Shown here in pieces: positions 6,344 to 12,786 of a DNA stretch of 49,750 nt (positions within the stretch are counted from its first letter, which is position 1; each line of letters starts with the position of its first letter). The position numbers were made by a program, and so were the translations under genes. Source of the DNA: a virus; IMG/VR virus record IMGVR_UViG_3300008261_000166, positions 1-49,750 of that record; one strand, given 5' to 3'. The notes under the pieces are model-generated. The model saw only the letters and a program-made list of their open reading frames with translations. It was not told where the DNA came from and ran no database searches.

Positions 6344-6486
6344 TGCAAGTATGGCGAGCAGTGGTATGGGCTGGGGGTAACCTCATCTCCGTAACTGTAC
6401 AGGCAAGCACTCGTTGGGAAGCAGAAGCCCAACTGGGTGCCCAATATGGTCAGGACAATGTCAAAAGTCTAATGGAAAACTATTGA
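6343..6486 (+). CDS. Hypothetical protein, 47 residues
   Basis: The ATG at 6343 overlaps the preceding TAA, so translation is probably by re-initiation. The product starts MQVWRAVVWAGGNLISVTVQA, with a beta-rich first half, then W-E-A-E-A. Its TGA stop (6484-6486) is embedded in the -35 of promoter 8. Confidence 0.65.
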   Translation: MQVWRAVVWAGGNLISVTVQASTRWEAEAQLGAQYGQDNVKSLMENY

Positions 6487-6511
6487 CAAAGACGTGTCCT
6501 TGTGTTATAAT
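6483..6511 (+). promoter_or_regulatory. Early promoter 8
   Basis: TTGACA 6483-6488, 17-bp spacer, TATAAT 6506-6511; drives the AAA ATPase gene. The -35 contains the stop of the preceding gene. Confidence 0.85.
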
Positions 6512-6540
6512 TAATTTTTAACTTAGCGTGGAGCGACAAG

Positions 6541-7419
6541 ATGGCTAAAGTAATGACAATGGAAATGCTAGCAAGTATGACAAAGACTAAGGCAGAAACA
6601 AAGAGCCTTGAGATGGAAGCGATTGAGAAGAACCTCAACGAGACTGATGACGAGATCAAAGCTCGTCTGCGTGAACGTTTCACAGTACTTGACGACATGA
6701 CTAAGGCAGTCAAGGCCGGTAAGGTACGTAGTATGATTGTAACTGGCCCTCCAGGCGTGGGCAAGAGCTTTGGTGTAGAGCGAGTGCTGGGTAAGCATGA
6801 CCTCTTGGCTGATGTGGCCAATGATGCCAAGCTGAAGAAGTACGAAGTGGTCAAGGGCGCAATGAGTGCGCTGGGACTGTACAGTAAGCTCTATGAGTTC
6901 CAGGACAAGAAGTCAATCCTAGTGTTTGATGACTGTGACTCTGTGCTGTTGGATGACCTCTCACTTAATATTTTGAAAGCTGCTTTGGACAGTGGCAACA
7001 AGCGCATGATCCATTGGAACACGGACAGCCGTTTGCTTCGCCAAGAAGGTGTGCCCAACAGCTTTGAGTTCAAGGGTGGTTGCATCTTTATCACTAACAT
7101 CAAGTTCGAACATGTGAAGAGCAAGAAGCTTAAGGATCACCTTGAGGCTCTAGAGTCACGCTGTCACTACCTTGACCTTACTATTGACACTGAGCGAGAG
7201 AAGGTATTGCGCATTAAACAGATTGTAGAAGATGGCATGCTAGACAAGTATGACTTCGAGGCGGGTGCGGTAGAAGAGCTCTTAACGTTTATTGATACAA
7301 ATAAGAAGAAGCTGAGAGAACTCAGCCTACGTATGGTGCTCAAACTGGCTGATCTAAAGGCCAGCTTCCCCGATCGCTGGGAAAGTGTAGCATCGATGAC
7401 ATGTATGCGTCGTGGTTAA
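6541..7419 (+). CDS. AAA-type ATPase, 292 residues
   Basis: Walker A G-P-P-G-V-G-K-S is at residues 69-76, Walker B I-L-V-F-D-D at 126-131, and a sensor-1-like I-F-I-T-N at 182-186. A helical N-terminal 60 residues precedes the ATPase core. The ribosome binding site is GGAGCG in the leader. ATPases of this kind occur in many phages as unassigned motor or remodelling proteins; the target here is unknown. It is monocistronic and followed by a strong terminator at 7476-7508. Confidence 0.85.
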   Translation: MAKVMTMEMLASMTKTKAETKSLEMEAIEKNLNETDDEIKARLRERFTVLDDMTKAVKAGKVRSMIVTGPPGVGKSFGVERVLGKHDLLADVANDAKLKKYEVVKGAMSALGLYSKLYEFQDKKSILVFDDCDSVLLDDLSLNILKAALDSGNKRMIHWNTDSRLLRQEGVPNSFEFKGGCIFITNIKFEHVKSKKLKDHLEALESRCHYLDLTIDTEREKVLRIKQIVEDGMLDKYDFEAGAVEELLTFIDTNKKKLRELSLRMVLKLADLKASFPDRWESVASMTCMRRG

Positions 7420-7454
7420 CTGATTCGCTCCCAGGATACCTGACCTTACATTAG

Positions 7455-7472
7455 AAACTCCGCTTGGAGTTT
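7455..7472 (+). other. Hairpin upstream of the terminator
   Basis: A 7-bp perfect inverted repeat, AAACTCC/GGAGTTT, with GCTT loop. It has no long T-run, so it may protect the AAA ATPase mRNA 3' end together with the terminator that follows. Confidence 0.55.
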
Positions 7473-7475
7473 TGG

Positions 7476-7508
7476 AAGCCCCGGATTCGCTCCCTGGGGC
7501 TTTTTTTT
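7476..7508 (+). terminator. Rho-independent terminator after the AAA ATPase
   Basis: Stem AAGCCCC (7476-7482) with GGGGCTT (7496-7502), followed by a run of T to 7508. Confidence 0.9.
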
Positions 7509-7510
7509 GG

Positions 7511-7539
7511 TTGACAAGAGTGCGGACCGGTGTTATACT
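7511..7539 (+). promoter_or_regulatory. Early promoter 9
   Basis: TTGACA 7511-7516, 17-bp spacer, TATACT 7534-7539; begins directly after the terminator. Confidence 0.85.
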
Positions 7540-7565
7540 ATACACTAGACACTAAGGAGAGCGAT

Positions 7566-7766
7566 ATGGCAAAGGTAGATGGGCAGGTAGTCAAGGTCGG
7601 GGACTGGGTCAGCTTCAAATGTGACATTGAGCAGTCGGGCCGCATCACACGCATAGAAGGGGACAGGCTGTTCCTAGAGGCAGGCCCCAATGGCTTTGAT
7701 GGAGACTACATTGGCGGGCAGGAAACAACCGTACAATCCGCCAGGGATTGTTGGATAGAAGGTTGA
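7566..7766 (+). CDS. Small beta-rich (SH3/KOW-like) protein, 66 residues
   Basis: Start MAKVDGQVVKVGDWVSF at 7566 after AAGGAG; the upstream in-frame codons overlap the promoter and are rejected. The V-G-D-W-V-S-F and S-G-R-I-T-R-I-E-G-D-R-L-F-L-E pattern resembles a KOW/SH3-like barrel; that is a fold guess only. Its TGA (7764-7766) lies inside the -35 of promoter 10. Confidence 0.7.
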   Translation: MAKVDGQVVKVGDWVSFKCDIEQSGRITRIEGDRLFLEAGPNGFDGDYIGGQETTVQSARDCWIEG

Positions 7767-7791
7767 CAAAACGGTTAAGCCGTGCTATTAT
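7763..7791 (+). promoter_or_regulatory. Early promoter 10
   Basis: TTGACA 7763-7768, 17-bp spacer, TATTAT 7786-7791 (overlapping a TATACT three bases further on). Confidence 0.75.
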
Positions 7792-7820
7792 ACTAACACA
7801 CTAAACAAAAGGAGCGAGAA

Positions 7821-8024
7821 ATGGGAACACCCTTATACATGGAGTTGGGCGAGGCATGTGAGTTGGTCCAGCAGTATGCAGAAATCCACACAGGCGGAGA
7901 CATCCTAGCGGGTTTGAAAGACATGGAGTTCTGCTACGATGACTTGGACAAAGAAGACCGCGTGGCCTACAATATGTTCATGCAGGCAGGCCGCAAGATG
8001 TTCGCCCCCAAGGAAGCAGTATGA
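7821..8024 (+). CDS. Hypothetical protein, 67 residues
   Basis: ATG at 7821 follows AAGGAGCG. The product starts MGTPLYMELGEACELVQQY, is acidic and helical, with an FCYDDLDKEDR stretch. No family recognised. Its stop overlaps the next start (ATGA). Confidence 0.65.
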   Translation: MGTPLYMELGEACELVQQYAEIHTGGDILAGLKDMEFCYDDLDKEDRVAYNMFMQAGRKMFAPKEAV

Positions 8025-8182
8025 AGAACGAGATTGAACGCTTGAACTTTGTCATATGGGCCAAGGACCGCTTCCCGGGCTTTACCACTTGCCATAAGCA
8101 ATATACCAAGGCCAATCGGGCATGGAGAACGGTAGTCCGTAATAACCCTAAGGCTCGTATGGTTATTCAACAAATTGATTGA
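8021..8182 (+). CDS. Hypothetical basic protein, 53 residues
   Basis: ATGA overlap with the preceding gene. The product starts MKNEIERLNFVIWAKDRF; it is rich in Arg, Lys and Trp and may bind nucleic acid. Its TGA (8180-8182) is embedded in the -35 of promoter 11. Confidence 0.65.
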   Translation: MKNEIERLNFVIWAKDRFPGFTTCHKQYTKANRAWRTVVRNNPKARMVIQQID

Positions 8183-8207
8183 CAAAGGTTTGGAGTGACA
8201 CTATACT
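8179..8207 (+). promoter_or_regulatory. Early promoter 11
   Basis: TTGACA 8179-8184, 17-bp spacer, TATACT 8202-8207; drives the 8238-9473 operon. Confidence 0.85.
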
Positions 8208-8237
8208 ATAGGTTAAGTTAAACAAAAGGAGCGATAG

Positions 8238-8507
8238 ATGAAAGCACTACAGAACTTTGTAGCACAGAAGAATCATTGGAACTCATTTTTCAAAGGCCCG
8301 CAGTTTAGCCTCACTACTGCCAAAGACCGCCAAGCACTGGCCAACATGATTGACTCTGCACTGAGTCCAGAGAACCTCACATGCGATGGTGAGTTGAGTC
8401 GCACAGAAGTTAATCGCCGTTACAGAGAGTTGATGACTGCGGCCAAGCAGTTGAAGAAGTTGGATCCATCAGTAACCTTTTACGAATACGAAACGGAGAT
8501 TGCATAA
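8238..8507 (+). CDS. Hypothetical protein, 89 residues
   Basis: ATG at 8238 after AAGGAGCG. The product starts MKALQNFVAQKNHWNSFF and is helical, with a Lys-rich last third. No family recognised. It overlaps the next start by one base (TAATG), as first gene of a four-gene chain. Confidence 0.7.
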   Translation: MKALQNFVAQKNHWNSFFKGPQFSLTTAKDRQALANMIDSALSPENLTCDGELSRTEVNRRYRELMTAAKQLKKLDPSVTFYEYETEIA

Positions 8508-9082
8508 TGCCTAATTGGTGTAACAATGTGGTCGAGCTGGCCCACGAAGATCCAGCAATGATTGAACGAGCTCGCGATGCCTTTAATCGTGCAGAGTTCT
8601 TAAATGAATTCATTCCCGTGCCTAAGGAGTTGCATATTGTAGCCGGGTGTGTGGGAGATCCAGTAGAGCAGAAGAAGCTCGAAGAGGACACAGCCCGCAA
8701 CATAGAGGTTCATGGCTACGGCAACTGGTATGACTTCTGTGTAAGCGAGTGGGGTACCAAGTGGGACATAGGTGGTGACGGGTGCGATCCTATTGAAGAA
8801 GACGGACGCTTGACGCTTACCTTTGACAGTGCGTGGGCTCCCCCTCTTGCAGCCTACGACAAGTTGGAGGCTTTAGGCTTTACCATCCGTGCTTATTACT
8901 ACGAACCAGGCATGGCCTTTGCTGGCATTTACGAAGATGGTCACGACGACTACTACGATTACGGTGGATTGAACGCAGAGCAGATTGCTGAAGAACTGCC
9001 TAGTGCGTTAGACGAGATGTTCAACATCAGTGAAGATGTTGCCATGTGGGAAGAAGAAAACAAACAAGAGGAAGAAGAATGA
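8507..9082 (+). CDS. YubB/DUF1281-like phage protein, 191 residues
   Basis: The N-terminus M-P-N-W-C-N-N is the hallmark of the DUF1281/YubB family, which has a ferredoxin-like domain and occurs on plasmids and phages. A G-N-W-Y-D-F-C-V-S-E-W-G-T-K-W-D block near the middle and S-A-W-A-P-P further on also fit. The C-terminus is very acidic (EEENKQEEEE). Role unknown; the family is often linked to mobile-element establishment, so an early anti-host role is possible. Confidence 0.8.
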   Translation: MPNWCNNVVELAHEDPAMIERARDAFNRAEFLNEFIPVPKELHIVAGCVGDPVEQKKLEEDTARNIEVHGYGNWYDFCVSEWGTKWDIGGDGCDPIEEDGRLTLTFDSAWAPPLAAYDKLEALGFTIRAYYYEPGMAFAGIYEDGHDDYYDYGGLNAEQIAEELPSALDEMFNISEDVAMWEEENKQEEEE

Positions 9083-9210
9083 AAACCAATCGCGAAAAGA
9101 ACACGGAACATGATCGTAAAGAAATCTTGCGAGTGCGGCCTAAACAGCCAGCTTACAATTTCAAAGAACTGGAAGCAATCGTGCGCCAGTGGGTGGTGAA
9201 TGGTAAATGA
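9079..9210 (+). CDS. Hypothetical basic protein, 43 residues
   Basis: ATGA overlap with the preceding gene, and the GAAGAAGAA just upstream may serve as the binding site. The product starts MKTNREKNTEHDRKEILRVR and is highly charged and basic. No family recognised. Its stop overlaps the next ATG. Confidence 0.6.
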   Translation: MKTNREKNTEHDRKEILRVRPKQPAYNFKELEAIVRQWVVNGK

Positions 9211-9473
9211 GCAGACTAGAGTTCTACAATCGCCCGCTGGTGGCGTTTGATCCAGCGAACAAAGAGCACCGTAGATGGTTTCATGAGTTCATGCAGTATG
9301 GTGGATGGGGGCATTGCCCAGTTCGATTCATATGTCCTGCCGATATTGGATACGATCTAACCATAATGATTCGAAACGAACTTATCGATTATTATGTGAA
9401 GAAAGAGTTCAAAACGGTAAAGAAAGTTGACCAAAAACTTAAAAAAATGGTTGACAATCGGCCGAAACGGTAG
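9207..9473 (+). CDS. Conserved phage protein, 88 residues
   Basis: ATG at 9207 overlaps the preceding stop. The blocks V-A-F-D-P-A-N-K-E-H-R-R-W-F and W-G-x-C-P-V-R-F-I-C-P, then E-L-I-D-Y-Y-V-K-K-E-F, are familiar from a common phage hypothetical family. The C-terminus is strongly basic. Function unknown; last gene of the promoter-11 operon. Confidence 0.75.
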   Translation: MSRLEFYNRPLVAFDPANKEHRRWFHEFMQYGGWGHCPVRFICPADIGYDLTIMIRNELIDYYVKKEFKTVKKVDQKLKKMVDNRPKR

Positions 9474-9479
9474 TACAAT
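9451..9479 (+). promoter_or_regulatory. Early promoter 12
   Basis: TTGACA 9451-9456, 17-bp spacer, TACAAT 9474-9479; within the 3' end of the preceding gene. Confidence 0.8.
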
Positions 9480-9536
9480 TAATGCATACGATAAGGTGTC
9501 GTATACTTTTAAACTTTAAACACAGAGGCACACACA

Positions 9537-9887
9537 ATGGCAACAGATAAACAATTTCAAGTAGTTGGTATTTCCAAGCGCGAAGGCGAGTACAAAGTTC
9601 GATTCGCTAACGATATCATGCGTATCAAAGTACTGTCCAAAGGCGGTCACGAAGACATTCGTTTGGCAGAACTCGATGCTCCCTTGTCTAAGATGGAAGC
9701 TGTAGTTGCAATGTCTAAACTGGACGAGTTCCAGGACGTAATTGCTCAAGCTACTATCGCAGAGTACATTGAGCGCAATACACCTAAGCGTAAGCCAGAG
9801 TCCGCTCCTACAGCAACTAAGAAGGCTGTAGCTGTTAAGGCTCCTAAGGCTGTTAAGGTTACTGAGGACGAAGACGCTCCTTTCTAA
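9537..9887 (+). CDS. T4-like phage protein with SSB-like acidic C-terminal tip, 116 residues
   Basis: Residues 1-80 form a compact domain (Y-K-V-R-F-A-N-D-I-M-R-I-K-V-L-S-K-G-G-H) of a type I associate with T4-like marine phages. Next comes a Lys/Ala/Val-rich linker (residues 85-109). The end reads T-E-D-E-D-A-P-F, close to the D-D-D-I-P-F tip by which bacterial SSB recruits partners. No OB-fold is evident to me. The leader is longer than usual, with GAGG (9523-9526) as the likely binding site. Confidence 0.7.
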   Translation: MATDKQFQVVGISKREGEYKVRFANDIMRIKVLSKGGHEDIRLAELDAPLSKMEAVVAMSKLDEFQDVIAQATIAEYIERNTPKRKPESAPTATKKAVAVKAPKAVKVTEDEDAPF

Positions 9888-9888
9888 T

Positions 9889-10077
9889 ATGAACTGGGAA
9901 TTGTACGAGGTATGGGCCGTTGATGTTAACGGCTCAGAAGATTTAATTGACACAACCAAGAGCTTGAAAGAAGCTCGTGAGATCGCAGAAGTCAATATTG
10001 GAGATGATATCGTCAAGTGCGTTATCTATCGAGAAGATGACAATGGTGAACTCCAAGCAGTTGAGACAGTTAAGTAG
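9889..10077 (+). CDS. Hypothetical protein, 62 residues
   Basis: The ATG at 9889 begins one base after the preceding stop and has no own ribosome binding site, so re-initiation is likely. The product starts MNWELYEVWAVDVNG, then has S-L-K-E-A-R-E-I-A, suggesting a small alpha/beta domain. It is co-transcribed with the tRNA that begins 6 nt later. Confidence 0.65.
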   Translation: MNWELYEVWAVDVNGSEDLIDTTKSLKEAREIAEVNIGDDIVKCVIYREDDNGELQAVETVK

Positions 10078-10083
10078 GATCAA

Positions 10084-10159
10084 GGGCCTATAGCTCAGTG
10101 GTAAGAGCAGAGGACTCATAATCCTTTGGTCCTTGGTTCAAATCCAAGTGGGCCCACCA
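10084..10159 (+). tRNA. tRNA with CAT anticodon (Ile2-type or Met)
   Basis: A complete 76-nt cloverleaf with encoded CCA. The acceptor stem is GGGCCTA with TGGGCCC, the D stem GCTC/GAGC, the anticodon loop CTCATAA, and the T arm CTTGG-TTCAAAT-CCAAG. The CAT anticodon means either elongator Met or, if C34 is changed to lysidine by host TilS, Ile reading ATA. The D loop and variable loop resemble the Ile2 type, as also found in T4; that assignment is inference. It lies inside an early mRNA between two small genes. Confidence 0.95.
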
Positions 10160-10174
10160 TTAACGAGGATGACA

Positions 10175-10363
10175 ATGATTAAGAATGTTTTCTTAGCTAT
10201 TGCGGAGAAAGATGACGGTGAGGTGATATATGGGTGCGTCTACGATACATTCCTGGAAGCTGAAGAAGGCGGTAGGGAGATGTGCAGAGACTTGAACACT
10301 CATATGGGCTGGGACTGTCGACCTCATGTCCAAGACCTAGAGTATATTCCCGCTAAAGCATAA
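10175..10363 (+). CDS. Hypothetical protein, 62 residues
   Basis: The start at 10175 (MIKNVFLAIAEKDDGE) is preceded by GAGG (10165-10168) at 6 nt; in-frame codons further upstream lie in the tRNA. An acidic, Cys-containing alpha/beta-like product. No family recognised. It is followed directly by a terminator. Confidence 0.65.
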   Translation: MIKNVFLAIAEKDDGEVIYGCVYDTFLEAEEGGREMCRDLNTHMGWDCRPHVQDLEYIPAKA

Positions 10364-10369
10364 AGTCAA

Positions 10370-10403
10370 GGGTGTTGCGTAAAAACAACACCCTTTCTTT
10401 TTG
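10370..10403 (+). terminator. Rho-independent terminator
   Basis: GGGTGTTG (10370-10377) pairs with CAACACCC (10386-10393), followed by a T-rich tract. It ends the promoter-12 operon with the tRNA. Confidence 0.85.
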
Positions 10404-10404
10404 G

Positions 10405-10433
10405 TTGACAACTCTGCAGATCGAATGTATAAT
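10405..10433 (+). promoter_or_regulatory. Early promoter 13
   Basis: TTGACA 10405-10410, 17-bp spacer, TATAAT 10428-10433. Confidence 0.85.
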
Positions 10434-10465
10434 ATACACATACACTAGCAAAACAGGAGCAACAA

Positions 10466-10660
10466 ATGCAAGTACACTTCATCAACTCAGGACTGGGCAC
10501 AGACAGTGGCTTCAAAGAAGTAGAAGTCCACAGCTTCAAAATGGATCATGACGATGCACCCTACGCCATTGTCAGCAACCCATTCTTTCCCGGCGATAGC
10601 CTACGTGCAGAGTACAATTTTTACAACGGTTGCCTCCAATGGGTGGTTGACTTAGATTAA
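10466..10660 (+). CDS. Hypothetical protein, 64 residues
   Basis: ATG at 10466 after AGGAGC. The product starts MQVHFINSGLGTDSGFKEVEVHS and is beta-rich with many aromatic residues. No family recognised. The next promoter's -35 lies within its last codons. Confidence 0.65.
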   Translation: MQVHFINSGLGTDSGFKEVEVHSFKMDHDDAPYAIVSNPFFPGDSLRAEYNFYNGCLQWVVDLD

Positions 10661-10675
10661 TATTGATGCTATAAT
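10647..10675 (+). promoter_or_regulatory. Early promoter 14
   Basis: TTGACT 10647-10652, 17-bp spacer, TATAAT 10670-10675. Confidence 0.75.
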
Positions 10676-10706
10676 ATACACATACACTAACAAAACGGAG
10701 CCGCAA

Positions 10707-10889
10707 ATGACACCAAATCAATCAATGTTTTTATTTACAGTGGGCTTGCTCATGACCTTAGGCGGCGTGGGTAGCATAGAGACTAGCATGGACAACGCTG
10801 GCTTGATCGTTGGCGTACTAGTCAGCGGTGTAGGCTTGCTCATCATGTGGGTAGGTACACTGGGTTTTAAAAACAATCAAAGCTATTAA
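10707..10889 (+). CDS. Small membrane protein, 60 residues
   Basis: ATG at 10707 after CGGAGC. Two hydrophobic segments, residues 8-23 and 31-52, are separated by a short polar loop, so a two-helix inner-membrane hairpin is likely. No family recognised. The next gene also encodes a membrane protein. Confidence 0.7.
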   Translation: MTPNQSMFLFTVGLLMTLGGVGSIETSMDNAGLIVGVLVSGVGLLIMWVGTLGFKNNQSY

Positions 10890-10898
10890 GGAAACTGA

Positions 10899-11063
10899 AT
10901 GATGGCGTTCGTTCAAATAATCTTTGGGCTGGGACTTGTGGGGGTAGTGACATTGTTTGCTCCAGACACAGCCAGTACCAGTTTAGTGATCTTCTACTGT
11001 GTAATGGGTTTGATCATCTTTCTCAACGGCGCAAGAACTCTTAAAGGAGAATCAAATGAGTAA
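10899..11063 (+). CDS. Small membrane protein, 54 residues
   Basis: ATG at 10899 (a second ATG follows directly), preceded by AAGGAAAC. Two hydrophobic segments (VQIIFGLGLVGVVTLF and LVIFYCVMGLIIFL) suggest two helices. It resembles its upstream neighbour in layout and may be a diverged copy or partner. Its end overlaps the next gene by 8 nt. Confidence 0.65.
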   Translation: MMAFVQIIFGLGLVGVVTLFAPDTASTSLVIFYCVMGLIIFLNGARTLKGESNE

Positions 11064-11277
11064 AATGGCAGAACTGGATTGGGATATCGAGTACCGTGTG
11101 TGCGAGGGCATGAGCAATCAAGCCATTGCCCGAGAGTTAGACATTCCCATTGAGATGGTTGAAGCTTGGCACACAGCACATGGACTCTCCAACGATGACA
11201 TGGGTGGCATCCTGGACCTCACCAAGTATCCGTTTGTCAAAGAAGAGATGGATCCATTTGCCACAATCAACAGTTGA
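11056..11277 (+). CDS. Small helix-turn-helix-like protein, 73 residues
   Basis: ATG at 11056 with AAGGAG (11044-11049) at 6 nt. Residues 18-38 (E-G-M-S-N-Q-A-I-A-R-E-L-D-I-P-I-E-M-V-E) fit a sigma-like or resolvase-like helix-turn-helix. The rest is acidic. It could bind DNA as an early regulator; that is inference from one motif. The TGA (11275-11277) lies inside the -35 of promoter 15. Confidence 0.7.
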   Translation: MSKMAELDWDIEYRVCEGMSNQAIARELDIPIEMVEAWHTAHGLSNDDMGGILDLTKYPFVKEEMDPFATINS

Positions 11278-11302
11278 CAAATGGTTGGAGTGGTAGTATA
11301 CT
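11274..11302 (+). promoter_or_regulatory. Early promoter 15
   Basis: TTGACA 11274-11279, 17-bp spacer, TATACT 11297-11302. Confidence 0.85.
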
Positions 11303-11332
11303 GTAAGAACATTAACACACAGGAGCGATAGA

Positions 11333-11608
11333 ATGAACGTAAGTCAAATCAACACAGCGATCATCCAGGGTACGTTTACCAATGATGAACTTACATCAAT
11401 GGTTGATGCTGTTAAGTTTGCTCGTGCTAGAGTAGCACAGAAGACCAAGCACAGTGTTCGCATTGGTAGCAAAGTCAAGTTCACATCCAGTCGTAGTGGT
11501 CAGGTGATTGTAGGCACAGTGCGTAAGATTGCCATTAAGAATATTATTGTAGACACCCCAATGGGTGGATACAAGGTGCCAGCTAATATGTTAGAGCTGG
11601 TAGCCTAA
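11333..11608 (+). CDS. Conserved phage KOW/SH3-like protein, 91 residues
   Basis: ATG at 11333 after AGGAGCG. An N-terminal helix (residues 15-40) with D-A-V-K-F-A-R-A is followed by a small barrel with I-G-S-K-V-K-F-T-S-S-R-S-G-Q and a closing Y-K-V-P-A-N-M-L-E-L. I recognise this arrangement from many phage proteins of unknown role; a nucleic-acid or ribosome contact is plausible for such a barrel. Confidence 0.75.
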   Translation: MNVSQINTAIIQGTFTNDELTSMVDAVKFARARVAQKTKHSVRIGSKVKFTSSRSGQVIVGTVRKIAIKNIIVDTPMGGYKVPANMLELVA

Positions 11609-11610
11609 GT

Positions 11611-11700
11611 TTGCTCCAGGTCCGAGCCGGGGGGTAGTGTCCCTAGTAGCAAGTTCGCGACCGCAACCAGCGGGGGGTCTCGGGAGAGATGGCCCCGCAC
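11611..11700 (+). ncRNA. Putative GC-rich structured RNA element
   Basis: About 90 nt between a gene stop and a terminator, unusually rich in G and C for this genome and without a reading frame. Possible stems are GCTC/GAGC (11613-11616, 11624-11627), CCGC/GCGG (11661-11664, 11670-11673), and TCTC/GAGA closed by GGGA (11678-11689) inside CGGGG/CCCCG (11671-11675, 11693-11697). Some are mutually exclusive. It could be a processed small RNA or a 3' UTR structure. No known class recognised. Confidence 0.45.
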
Positions 11701-11710
11701 CTATTCAAGG

Positions 11711-11745
11711 AATACCCAACTAAAACGGTTGGGTATTTTACTTTG
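11711..11745 (+). terminator. Rho-independent terminator
   Basis: AATACCCAAC (11711-11720) pairs perfectly with GTTGGGTATT (11728-11737), followed by TTACTTTG. Confidence 0.85.
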
Positions 11746-11748
11746 TGC

Positions 11749-11777
11749 TTGACAGATTGGTGGACCTGCGCTATACT
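11749..11777 (+). promoter_or_regulatory. Early promoter 16
   Basis: TTGACA 11749-11754, 17-bp spacer, TATACT 11772-11777. Confidence 0.85.
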
Positions 11778-11806
11778 GTTAACACACTACAGCAATAGGA
11801 GCAAAG

Positions 11807-12031
11807 ATGAAAAAAGTAAAAGTTATTAACATAGAAGACGGCGGTTTTTACAAAGACGCTTATGTAAGCGGTAATTGTGTTAAGGTTACACTGCAACGCG
11901 GCAAGGAAGTTGCGAGCTGTGACGAAATACTTATTTGGGAAGAAGAGTACGCAGAAGACTGCTTTGACGAGTGGATGGAATGTGCGCTTGCTGGCGAAGC
12001 AGGATACACTTACACGGAGGTGCAAGTATGA
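11807..12031 (+). CDS. Hypothetical protein, 74 residues
   Basis: ATG at 11807 after AGGAGC. The product starts MKKVKVINIEDGGFYKDAY; after a beta-rich first half it is acidic with three Cys. No family recognised. Overlaps the next gene's start (ATGA). Confidence 0.65.
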   Translation: MKKVKVINIEDGGFYKDAYVSGNCVKVTLQRGKEVASCDEILIWEEEYAEDCFDEWMECALAGEAGYTYTEVQV

Positions 12032-12213
12032 TGAGCAACATTGCACGAGCAAACAAACTATTTGAAGCATTTGACTTGCTGGACAGAGCACACGAACTAG
12101 TGACAGAGGCAGTGGGTGACACGAACAACAAACACGAATATGCGTGGGAACTGTTGGAGGACACACTGAAAGAGTATTACAATAATTTACTTGAAATGCA
12201 AATAACCCAGTAG
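12028..12213 (+). CDS. Hypothetical protein, 61 residues
   Basis: The start at 12028 (MMSNIARANKLFEAFDL) is chosen because GGAGG (12016-12020) lies 7 nt upstream. An acidic, all-helical product. No family recognised. Confidence 0.65.
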   Translation: MMSNIARANKLFEAFDLLDRAHELVTEAVGDTNNKHEYAWELLEDTLKEYYNNLLEMQITQ

Positions 12214-12238
12214 CATGTAAGGTCTTTAGTAGCAGGGG

Positions 12239-12267
12239 TTGACATTTTGGTGAACCCGTGCTACAAT
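12239..12267 (+). promoter_or_regulatory. Early promoter 17
   Basis: TTGACA 12239-12244, 17-bp spacer, TACAAT 12262-12267. Confidence 0.8.
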
Positions 12268-12299
12268 GTACACATACACTAAAGCAATAGGAGCAGTAA

Positions 12300-12470
12300 A
12301 TGAAACAAGCAATTTTAGACAAGCTGGCAGAAGTAGAAGCTATGCTACAAAAGACCTCCTGCGACGGAGAAAACTTTGCAGACGACTTACAGGCGTTTGA
12401 CAGCTGGGCTGGCGAGATAGACTTTGCTATGCGTACACTAGCAGAGAAGATTGACTACTACGTGGATTAA
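12300..12470 (+). CDS. Hypothetical protein, 56 residues
   Basis: ATG at 12300 after AGGAGC in the early leader. The product starts MKQAILDKLAEVEAMLQK and is a short, acidic, helical protein, possibly a coiled coil. A CCC-TACG-GGG mini-hairpin (12471-12480) follows its stop. No family recognised. Confidence 0.65.
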   Translation: MKQAILDKLAEVEAMLQKTSCDGENFADDLQAFDSWAGEIDFAMRTLAEKIDYYVD

Positions 12471-12494
12471 CCCTACGGGGTATAAGGTCTTTGG

Positions 12495-12523
12495 TTGACA
12501 AAACGAAAGACTTCCTATATAAT
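12495..12523 (+). promoter_or_regulatory. Early promoter 18
   Basis: TTGACA 12495-12500, 17-bp spacer, TATAAT 12518-12523. Confidence 0.85.
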
Positions 12524-12555
12524 ATACACATACACTAACAAAGCAGGAGCAATAA

Positions 12556-12777
12556 ATGAGTAAATCACTAAACAAACGAATCAGCAAAGCATACGACGCA
12601 ATCTATCGCATGGGTGATAGCGGCTTAGACTACATGGACGGCCATTGGGCCATTGACCAGGACCTCATGCAGTTCTTTTATGATGACGCAGTGGACACAC
12701 TGAGCAAAGAGGACAAAACACGAATGGCAGAGATGCTGGAAGAGATTGCCAACGACATGGCATGTGATTTAGTTTAA
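12556..12777 (+). CDS. Hypothetical protein, 73 residues
   Basis: ATG at 12556 after AGGAGC. The product starts MSKSLNKRISKAYDAIYRMG and is basic then acidic, helical, with H-W-A-I-D-Q-D-L-M-Q-F-F. No family recognised. Followed after 9 nt by a membrane-protein gene. Confidence 0.65.
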   Translation: MSKSLNKRISKAYDAIYRMGDSGLDYMDGHWAIDQDLMQFFYDDAVDTLSKEDKTRMAEMLEEIANDMACDLV

Positions 12778-12786
12778 GGATCGACG

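Noticed and set aside
6480-6854. 124-residue minus-strand frame
   Set aside because: Covers the antisense strand of the AAA ATPase Walker A region; low-complexity Ser/Thr shadow.
9516-10016. 166-residue minus-strand frame
   Set aside because: Antisense to two well-supported genes with promoter and leader; Cys/Leu/Ser-rich shadow.
11771-12322. 183-residue minus-strand frame
   Set aside because: Antisense shadow over three early genes and two promoters; very Cys-rich and with no start signals.
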